The notes under the pieces were generated by a model that saw nothing but the letters and a program-made list of their open reading frames with translations, searched no databases and had not been told where the DNA came from. This document shows positions 1 to 4,780 of a stretch of 5,495 nt of DNA, piece by piece (position 1 is the stretch's first letter; every line of letters starts with the position of its first letter). The position numbers and the translations under genes were made by a program. This DNA is from Candidatus Acidiferrum typicum (GTDB taxonomy: Bacteria; Acidobacteriota; Terriglobia; Acidiferrales; UBA7541), in NCBI GenBank assembly GCA_025463105.1, contig JAOAPW010000043.1, positions 1-5,495 on the forward strand, in the 5' to 3' direction.

Positions 1-1
1 C

Positions 2-865
2 ACCGGACATTCGCGCATAACCGTCATTCCAGCGCCGCAAGAATTCGGCGCGGAAATCCTGCGCGTCGATTTGCGAACGATCGACGGTGATGATTTTGGC
101 AACCTCTATCGAGCCTGGTTGCACTACTCGGTTCTTCTGTTCCGCGGACAGATTTTAACGGACCACGATCTCATTGCGTTCAGCAATAAGTTCGGAGGGC
201 TGGATTTGGCCCCGATCCAGGAATCCGGGCGCCGCTTTGTTGAAGGACATCCGGAAATTTACGTTGTGTCGAACGTAATAAAAGACGGCGAGCCCATCGG
301 CAGCCTGGGCGCGGGCGAAGCAACCTGGCACACGGACATGTCGTATCTGGAGCAGCCGCCGAAAGCCAGCATACTTTACGCGCTCGAAGTCCCTCCCGCG
401 GGAGGAAACACTTATTTCTGCAATATGTATCGCGCCTACGAATCTTTGCCTCAAGAACTGAAGCAACGAATTGCACCTATGTCCCTGAAACATGATGGAA
501 CCTATAACAGCGGCGGCTATGTGCGCCAAGGTGTGACGGCTGCCGATGACCCCACGACGTCTCCCGGCGAATATCATCCATTGGTGTGCGCTCATCCTGA
601 AACCAAGCGTCGGTTACTTTATCTCGGGCGAAGACGCAATGCCTACATTAAAGGCCTGCCGCTTGCCGAATCTGAATCCCTGCTCGACCAGTTATGGTCC
701 TATGCAACTCGTGAGGAATTCGCGTGGCACAACGAATGGCGCGTGGGCGACCTGGTCCTGTGGGACAACCGGTGCACGATGCACCGGCGTGATCCTTTCG
801 ACGCGACTTCGCGTCGAATCATGCATCGCACCCAGATTAAAGGCGAAACTCGGCCAAGCGCCTGA
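2..865 (+). CDS. TauD/TfdA-family Fe(II)/2-oxoglutarate-dependent dioxygenase (5' partial)
   Basis: This is a non-haem iron dioxygenase that would couple 2-oxoglutarate decarboxylation to hydroxylation of a small cytoplasmic substrate. The reading frame is open from base 2 and the upstream residues (ITVIPAPQEFGAEILRVDL) match the usual TauD N-terminal strand, so the gene begins left of the window and the TTG at 71 is not its start. The iron triad is visible: WHTD (His codon 329-331, Asp 335-337) and the distal His in WDNRCTMH (782-784). By comparison with E. coli TauD, recalled from memory, the 2-oxoglutarate ligands Thr (GGNT, about 410-412) and Arg (815-817) are present at exact spacing, as is the Arg that binds the acidic substrate (827-829). 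The taurine-contacting His70 aligns with Ala in DLAP, so taurine is an unlikely substrate. The family assignment is sure; the substrate is unknown. The downstream MFS transporter may supply it. Confidence 0.93.
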   Translation, partial: TGHSRITVIPAPQEFGAEILRVDLRTIDGDDFGNLYRAWLHYSVLLFRGQILTDHDLIAFSNKFGGLDLAPIQESGRRFVEGHPEIYVVSNVIKDGEPIGSLGAGEATWHTDMSYLEQPPKASILYALEVPPAGGNTYFCNMYRAYESLPQELKQRIAPMSLKHDGTYNSGGYVRQGVTAADDPTTSPGEYHPLVCAHPETKRRLLYLGRRRNAYIKGLPLAESESLLDQLWSYATREEFAWHNEWRVGDLVLWDNRCTMHRRDPFDATSRRIMHRTQIKGETRPSA

Positions 866-866
866 T

Positions 867-919
867 GCTCTACTAGAAACCCACCAGGGACGGGTGTGGG
901 CTCTACTTGGAGCCCACCA
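867..919 (+). repeat. Imperfect 20-base direct repeat with alternative hairpins
   Basis: Bases 867-886 and 900-919 match at 17 of 20 positions with a 33-base period, directly after the dioxygenase stop codon. The second copy contains half of a perfect hairpin: GTGGGCTC (896-903) pairs with GAGCCCAC (910-917) around a six-base loop. The same GTGGG (896-900) can instead pair with CCCAC (880-884) in the first copy, so the two structures exclude each other. No T-run follows, so this is not an ordinary intrinsic terminator. It lies in the transcript leader of the transporter gene; any regulatory role is inference. Confidence 0.55.
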
Positions 920-944
920 TAAGAACGATGAGCCATTTGTGCGA

Positions 945-2201
945 ATGATTCGGCTGAGCGCGCCGGGCATGGTCTTCGGACTGCTCTGCGCGATGTATTT
1001 CATTCTGTACGTCGACAGAGTCAACATCGCCACGGTAGCTCCGCTCGTCAAGGCAGACCTCAACCTCAGCAACACGCAACTGGGCCTGGTGTTCTCAGCG
1101 TTTGCAATTCCTTACGCCTTGTTTCAACTCGTAGGCGGCTGGGTTGGGGACCGATGGGGGGCCAGGTTCACGCTGGCAGCATGCTGCGCAGTTGTTGCCG
1201 GGGCTACGGTGCTGACGAGCGTAGCCAATGGTTTCGCCTCTCTCTTTGTATTACGCCTTGCTCTGGGCTTCGGCGAAGGCGCCGCTTTTCCGACCGCAAC
1301 TCGCGCGATGACCAGTTGGATGCCCGAAGCACGCTGGGGCTCCGCGCAGGGGATTACTCACTCCTTCGCGCGGCTCGGGAATGCATTGACGCCGCCGATG
1401 ATTGCCGGGCTGCTTGTGTGGACGTCATGGCGCGGATCATTCGTGATTGTAGGGCTGGCGAGCCTTCTGTGGCTTTGCATATGGGTCTGGTTCTTTCGTA
1501 ACGATCCCCGGCAACACTCCGCCATTACCGCCGCCGACCTCGCTGCGTTGCCATCTCGGGTGGACGATCTCCAGAAGACATCAGCTCTTGTGCGCTCACG
1601 GGTACCGTGGCTGCGCCTTGCCCGGCGCATGCTTCCCGTAACCGTCGTGGATTTTTGTTATGGCTGGACACTTTGGCTTTTCCTGAGCTGGATTCCGGCA
1701 TTCTTTTTCGAAAACTACCACCTAAATTTGCACTCAACGGCGATTTTTTCCGCGGGAGTTCTGTTCGCCGGAGTCATTGGTGACTCAGTAGGCGGCCTGG
1801 TAAGTGACCGGATCCTTCGCAAGACCGGAAGTTTACGCGTAGCGCGTTGCTCCGTGCTCGTTGCGGGTCAACTCGGAGCACTCGTTTTCCTGGTTCCAGT
1901 GGTGCTGATCCACAACCTGACGGTCGCAGCGGCCTGTCTATCGCTGGCTTTCTTTTTTGCGGAACTTACCGTAGGACCGCTATGGTCGGTGCCGATGGAT
2001 ATCACTCCGCGTTACGCGGGTTCCGCAAGCGGCATGATGAATTTCGGCTTTGGCGTTGCTGGGCTGGTTTCACCATCCAGTTTCGGCTACCTGGTCGACC
2101 GGACGGGGAGCTGGGTTTTCCCTTTCATCGGCTCAATTATGCTCCTCCTTCTGGGCCTAGTGTTCGCTGCCCGCCTGCGGCCAGACCTGCCTTTTGAATA
2201 G
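945..2201 (+). CDS. MFS transporter, anion:cation symporter (ACS) type
   Basis: This is an inner-membrane secondary transporter of about 418 residues, the usual size for the ACS branch of the major facilitator superfamily, which imports organic anions such as sugar acids and aromatic acids with protons. Helix 1 ends in the ACS-like YVDRVNIATVAPLV. Loop 2-3 carries MFS motif A (GGWVGDRWGAR, residues 64-74), helix 4 carries GFGEGAAFP (108-116), a charged loop begins at FRNDP (184-188) after helix 6, and the half-motif GGLVSDR recurs in loop 8-9 (Asp about 288). Twelve hydrophobic segments fit. The frame is open far upstream, but that stretch overlaps the dioxygenase gene in another frame and makes no transporter-like sequence. 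ATG 945 is chosen; GTG 939, two codons earlier with a weak GATGAG upstream, is equally possible, and ATG 969 would clip helix 1. The position 79 bases after the dioxygenase suggests a shared transcript and substrate, but the substrate cannot be named. Confidence 0.9.
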   Translation: MIRLSAPGMVFGLLCAMYFILYVDRVNIATVAPLVKADLNLSNTQLGLVFSAFAIPYALFQLVGGWVGDRWGARFTLAACCAVVAGATVLTSVANGFASLFVLRLALGFGEGAAFPTATRAMTSWMPEARWGSAQGITHSFARLGNALTPPMIAGLLVWTSWRGSFVIVGLASLLWLCIWVWFFRNDPRQHSAITAADLAALPSRVDDLQKTSALVRSRVPWLRLARRMLPVTVVDFCYGWTLWLFLSWIPAFFFENYHLNLHSTAIFSAGVLFAGVIGDSVGGLVSDRILRKTGSLRVARCSVLVAGQLGALVFLVPVVLIHNLTVAAACLSLAFFFAELTVGPLWSVPMDITPRYAGSASGMMNFGFGVAGLVSPSSFGYLVDRTGSWVFPFIGSIMLLLLGLVFAARLRPDLPFE

Positions 2202-2259
2202 GTACGAGTGCCTTGGTGCCGCGAAATAGCAACTTATCCATCATGCGACGGAGCAATCG

Positions 2260-2288
2260 TTGACTGCCCGCAAACGTGCGTCTATAGT
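2260..2288 (+). promoter_or_regulatory. Sigma70-type promoter for pgsA operon
   Basis: TTGACT (2260-2265) and TATAGT (2283-2288) each match the sigma70 consensus at five of six bases and are separated by exactly 17 bases. Transcription would begin near 2295, giving a leader of about 50 bases before the pgsA ATG. This is the best promoter match in the window. It lies in the 143-base gap after the transporter, where I see no clear terminator. Confidence 0.7.
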
Positions 2289-2303
2289 GGAGATGCCTCA
2301 CTA

Positions 2304-2337
2304 CTGGAAGGGCTCTTTCGCACAAGAAGCCCCCCAG
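2304..2337 (+). promoter_or_regulatory. Leader hairpin touching the pgsA ribosome binding site
   Basis: CTGG (2304-2307), GGGCT (2310-2314) and CTT (2315-2317) can pair in turn with CCAG (2334-2337), AGCCC (2328-2332) and AAG (2324-2326), with small internal bulges and a six-base loop. The 3' arm includes the first two bases of the likely Shine-Dalgarno AGGTG (2336-2340), four bases before the ATG. The fold could dampen translation initiation, but this is inferred from pairing alone. Confidence 0.4.
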
Positions 2338-2344
2338 GTGCATC

Positions 2345-2977
2345 ATGAACCTGCCCAATAGCCTGACGATTTTACGGATCTTCTTTATTCCGGTGCTGGT
2401 CGTCGTCCTTTTGACACGCGCTCCGAACGTGGTGTTTTTTGGTGTGCCGATCAATTTTGCTGTCTGGGGCGTCTTGATTCTGCTGGCCGCCGCGGCTACG
2501 GACTGGGCCGATGGGTATTACGCGCGGAGGCGCAGCGAAGTTACCACGCTTGGCATCCTGCTCGATCCCATTGCGGATAAGCTGCTTATGTCAGCCGCAT
2601 TCATTTCCCTCGTGGAAATGCATCTGGTCCAGGGATGGATGGCGGTAATCATCATCGGGCGGGAGATTGTCGTCCTGGGCCTGCGCAACATTGCCTCTGC
2701 GGAAGGATTCACCATTCCCGCGTCCGCGCTGGGCAAGACGAAAATGGTGCTCCAGGTCATGGCCGTCTGCGCCGTTATCCTGGCGGCGAAGCATGAAATT
2801 TTCAGGCCGCTCGGTATTTTGTTGCTCTGGCTGGTGGTATGCAGCGCAACCGTTTCGGCGGTCCAATATTTTCAGAAGTTTTGGGGACGCGTGGACGGCA
2901 GCGTGAAACAAAGGCGCCGCCTGAGAATCCTTGAGCGGCGCAACAAGAATGCGCAAGATGTCCCGACTGTCCAATGA
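2345..2977 (+). CDS. pgsA: CDP-diacylglycerol--glycerol-3-phosphate 3-phosphatidyltransferase
   Basis: This integral membrane enzyme transfers the phosphatidyl group from CDP-diacylglycerol to glycerol-3-phosphate, making phosphatidylglycerophosphate, the precursor of phosphatidylglycerol and cardiolipin. The complete CDP-alcohol phosphatidyltransferase signature D-x2-DG-x2-AR-x8-G-x3-D-x3-D is present, with D53, D56, G57, A60, R61, G70, D74 and D78. The N-terminus MNLPNSLTILRI is typical of PgsA rather than of phosphatidylserine synthase. Several hydrophobic helices follow (about 12-24, 34-51, 80-92, 97-110, 130-145 and 152-172). The protein is 210 residues, slightly longer than usual because of a basic, probably cytosolic tail (about 180-210). 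The ATG has AGGTG four bases upstream and a near-consensus promoter about 60 bases further up. The 3' end overlaps the next gene, so the two are probably co-transcribed. A related CDP-alcohol transferase with another acceptor cannot be fully excluded. Confidence 0.92.
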   Translation: MNLPNSLTILRIFFIPVLVVVLLTRAPNVVFFGVPINFAVWGVLILLAAAATDWADGYYARRRSEVTTLGILLDPIADKLLMSAAFISLVEMHLVQGWMAVIIIGREIVVLGLRNIASAEGFTIPASALGKTKMVLQVMAVCAVILAAKHEIFRPLGILLLWLVVCSATVSAVQYFQKFWGRVDGSVKQRRRLRILERRNKNAQDVPTVQ

Positions 2978-3575
2978 GGATCGCCGCGCTTTGCTCGATC
3001 TTGCGCGCAGAGCGATTTCGAAGGCTGTCATCGAGAGACAGGTTTTAGATATTCCACCTTACCCTGCAGCTCTCACCCATCCGGCAGGCGCATTTGTAAC
3101 TCTCCATAGAAACGGCCAACTCCGCGGTTGCGTGGGACAGGTGGAATCCCCTGGTCCGCTGGCGGAGACTGTGGCCCGCGTTGCCATCAGCGCCGCGTTG
3201 CACGATTCCCGATTTCCCGAAGTCCAAGCTGACGAACTACAAGGGCTCGAGATCGAAATCTCGGTGCTTTCGTTGCCTGAGCCGATCTTGCCGGAAGCGA
3301 TTGTCACCGGGGTCCACGGCCTGCTCGTCGTGAAAGACGAAAAACGGGGACTGCTCCTTCCGCAGGTGGCCAGCCAACGAAAGTGGTCTGCGCAACAGTT
3401 TCTGGAAGAAACTTGTGCCAAGGCCGGTCTGCCAAATGACGCTTGGCGTGAGCCTTCCACGCGCGTTCTGGCGTTTACTGCCGAAGTTTTTTCCGAAGCG
3501 GGCGCTCACGCAAGTGATTCCGTCCGAAATGAATCGGAAAAGGACAAAAACCCGCATCCTTCACAAAAAACGTGA
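2949..3575 (+). CDS. AMMECR1 / AmmeMemoRadiSam system protein A
   Basis: This is a cytosolic protein of the AMMECR1 family, whose biochemical role remains unsettled. In many prokaryotes it is encoded with a MEMO-like protein and a radical SAM enzyme, neither of which lies in this window. The hallmark LRGCVG (58-63) is intact, followed by family-typical stretches: an alanine-rich helix into DSRFPEV (86-92), ADELQGLEIEISVL (94-107) and HGLLV with the GLLLPQVA segment. A helical region with WSAQQFLEETCAKAGLP and W-REPSTRVLAFTAEVF closes the domain. The last roughly 27 residues are low-complexity and hydrophilic and are not family-like; the final eight (NPHPSQKT) are encoded largely by the left arm and loop of a palindrome that contains the stop. 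ATG 2949 gives 208 residues and overlaps pgsA by 29 bases; ATG 2958 and TTG 2931 are alternatives, and none has a strong Shine-Dalgarno, consistent with translational coupling. Confidence 0.9.
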   Translation: MRKMSRLSNEDRRALLDLARRAISKAVIERQVLDIPPYPAALTHPAGAFVTLHRNGQLRGCVGQVESPGPLAETVARVAISAALHDSRFPEVQADELQGLEIEISVLSLPEPILPEAIVTGVHGLLVVKDEKRGLLLPQVASQRKWSAQQFLEETCAKAGLPNDAWREPSTRVLAFTAEVFSEAGAHASDSVRNESEKDKNPHPSQKT

Positions 3576-3609
3576 AGGATGCGGCACCCAGCCGCGAAAA
3601 TAAATCGCG
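3552..3609. repeat. Cluster of three overlapping hairpins, REP-like
   Basis: A perfect 13-bp inverted repeat (3552-3564 with 3572-3584, 7-base loop) contains the AMMECR1 stop codon in its right arm. Its edge overlaps a second hairpin, GCGGC (3581-3585) with GCCGC (3591-3595), which overlaps a third, CGCGA (3593-3597) with TCGCG (3605-3609). On the minus strand the large stem is followed by GGTTTTTG, so it could act as a back-up terminator for the convergent gene. On the plus strand there is no T-run. The chain of small palindromes resembles dispersed intergenic repeat elements, but copy number cannot be judged from one window. Confidence 0.6.
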
Positions 3610-3652
3610 TGACAGGTGAGTCCGATCTCTGGATCTTCGTGTGATCGAATAT

Positions 3653-3692
3653 AAAAAGGCCCTGCTTCGTAATCGAAACAGGGCCTTTTTTT
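3653..3692. terminator. Bidirectional intrinsic terminator between convergent genes
   Basis: AAAAAGGCCCTG (3653-3664) pairs perfectly with CAGGGCCTTTTT (3679-3690). Beyond one mismatch the stem continues with TTCG (3666-3669) and CGAA (3674-3677) around a TAAT loop. The GC-rich core is followed by seven T on the plus strand (3686-3692) and, read on the other strand, by five T, so it can stop transcription from both sides. It lies between the AMMECR1 stop and the stop of the minus-strand secreted protein gene. Confidence 0.9.
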
Positions 3693-3730
3693 CTTCACTG
3701 CGGATTGCGTGAAGGAATTCGTTGAAGCGG

Positions 3731-4612
3731 TTATTCGAGTTCGACGTAATCTCCGTCGTAGATTTCTTCCCGGGAGATTGTCAGAAGCACGGTCGCGGAG
3801 TTTGGTCCGGTGCGCAGGACGAGTCCTTCGCCCAGAACCTGGCGGGGAATGTTGTCCCATTCGTATGCCACGGGCGTGCTCCCATACCCGTAAATCTTGT
3901 AAGCCGTGTTTCGGACCTGGTAGATCGCGTCATTATGCGTCCCCTGGTACCGGAATACCCGGAAATAGTCTCCTACTTGGACGCCCTGGGCGCTCCCGAG
4001 ATTCACGTATGCGATCGTGCCTTCTCCGGCGATGGCTCCGTATTGCTTCGTAGTCACAATCATCGCCGTCTTTTTTCCGGAAGGAGGGGCGAAAGGATCG
4101 AAAGTCGAGGCGTCATGGTAGGCGGGAGATGGCCGGTCCGCGAACGGACGAACAATGTCGCCCCGCTGCATCAAAGAGCAAGTCAATTTGATTTCGGCAA
4201 TCGAAGTTTTCGCCAGGACGCGTATGACGCGCACCTGTCCGACGTCGGCGTACATAGTGCCCATGGCCTTCGTCAACTGTTCCTGCCACTTGAACCACTT
4301 GGTTTTCAACGGATCACTAACCGGGCGCATGACTTCGAAAACGTCTCCGATGTTGACACCTTGGTCCGCGCCACGGTTAATGTAAACATAGTCGCCTTGC
4401 CGGAACGCATTCTTGTAGCGGGAGTTCTCGCCCGAAATCAGGTATGTTTCGGCGAGGACGGGCTGGTCGGTTGCCATTCCCGAGCAGTAGACGTCGGATT
4501 CCGAGGGAACTCTCGGAGGTTGTTGGGCCTTTGTGAGGCCAGCGGTCATCGCCAGGGCGATTGCCACTCTAAGTCCAATCATAAGAAAGCGATAGCCAGT
4601 TGAGGTGCGCAT
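3731..4612 (-). CDS. Secreted protein with two copies of a GxxQGVxxGD beta module
   Basis: I do not recognise a named gene. The 293-residue product begins with a signal peptide: basic n-region with R2 and R8, hydrophobic stretch 9-26, likely cleavage after TKA (27-29) before QQ. It should therefore act in the periplasm or outside the cell; there is no lipobox Cys. The mature part holds two similar modules. Module 1 has Y77 to R96 and G125 to V154; module 2 has Y202 to R221 and G263 to V290. The first blocks share 11 of 20 residues, including G-Q-G-V-G-D-F-V, and both second blocks end in a GD-[IY]-V strand. The pattern recalls the FlgT C-terminal and MreC-type beta-barrels, but that is a resemblance only. 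A linker rich in Pro, Ser and Asp (156-180) joins the modules. The start is set by AGGAGGG nine bases upstream of ATG 4612; the frame reaches further back to 4690 but would bury the signal peptide. The gene stands alone as a transcription unit, divergent from aroDE. Confidence 0.8.
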   Translation of the reverse strand: MRTSTGYRFLMIGLRVAIALAMTAGLTKAQQPPRVPSESDVYCSGMATDQPVLAETYLISGENSRYKNAFRQGDYVYINRGADQGVNIGDVFEVMRPVSDPLKTKWFKWQEQLTKAMGTMYADVGQVRVIRVLAKTSIAEIKLTCSLMQRGDIVRPFADRPSPAYHDASTFDPFAPPSGKKTAMIVTTKQYGAIAGEGTIAYVNLGSAQGVQVGDYFRVFRYQGTHNDAIYQVRNTAYKIYGYGSTPVAYEWDNIPRQVLGEGLVLRTGPNSATVLLTISREEIYDGDYVELE

Positions 4613-4621
4613 AAAAGTTAA

Positions 4622-4628
4622 CCCTCCT
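4622..4628 (-). promoter_or_regulatory. Consensus Shine-Dalgarno for the secreted protein
   Basis: Read on the minus strand, this is AGGAGGG, nine bases before the ATG ending at 4612. It is the strongest ribosome binding site in the window and decides the start, ruling out the 26-residue upstream extension of the frame. Confidence 0.85.
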
Positions 4629-4671
4629 GCCCGGGGGAACTGCCTTCTGTTGTGTTCGTATGCTTCAATCC

Positions 4672-4700
4672 AAACTAGCACTTGCCCCACTGACCGTCAA
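4672..4700 (-). promoter_or_regulatory. Sigma70-like promoter for the secreted protein gene
   Basis: On the minus strand TTGACG (plus coordinates 4695-4700) matches the -35 box at five of six bases. A 17-base spacer leads to TAGTTT (4672-4677), a weak -10 that is helped by an extended TGC immediately upstream. Transcription would begin near 4665, giving a leader of about 50 bases that contains the strong Shine-Dalgarno. Confidence 0.5.
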
Positions 4701-4716
4701 GAAAGGCTGCTCTGCC

Positions 4717-4748
4717 GCTTTACATAGTCGTCACCCGCATGGTAAAGC
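4717..4748. promoter_or_regulatory. Operator-like dyad in the divergent intergenic region
   Basis: GCTTTAC (4717-4723) and GTAAAGC (4742-4748) form a perfect 7-bp inverted repeat whose centres lie 25 bases apart. The right half is also part of a near-palindrome, GTAA-4-TTAC (4742-4753). It lies between the secreted protein gene and aroDE, upstream of both, where a dimeric regulator could act. The 168 bases between the two genes otherwise hold the minus-strand promoter; I see no convincing plus-strand promoter for aroDE. It may be chance. Confidence 0.3.
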
Positions 4749-4780
4749 CTTACGTTTAACTTTTTGGATGGGGAACCCAC

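Noticed and set aside
71..73. TTG as the start of the dioxygenase
   Set aside because: The frame is open to the window edge and the upstream residues are homologous to the TauD N-terminus.
155..595. Minus-strand open frames opposite the dioxygenase
   Set aside because: They are shadows of a strongly conserved plus-strand gene, with no ribosome binding site or domain.
546..944. A 133-codon N-terminal extension of the transporter
   Set aside because: It overlaps the conserved end of the dioxygenase gene in another frame and encodes nothing transporter-like; the MFS fold begins just after 945.
3722..4603. A 293-codon open frame on the plus strand opposite the secreted protein gene
   Set aside because: It mirrors the minus-strand gene almost exactly but has no recognisable domain or good ribosome binding site, and it begins right after the terminator. 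The minus-strand reading has a signal peptide, a consensus Shine-Dalgarno, a promoter and an internal domain repeat.
4719..4748. TTTACA and TAAAGC as an aroDE promoter
   Set aside because: The -10 match is poor and the spacer is 18 bases; the bases are better described as part of the dyad.
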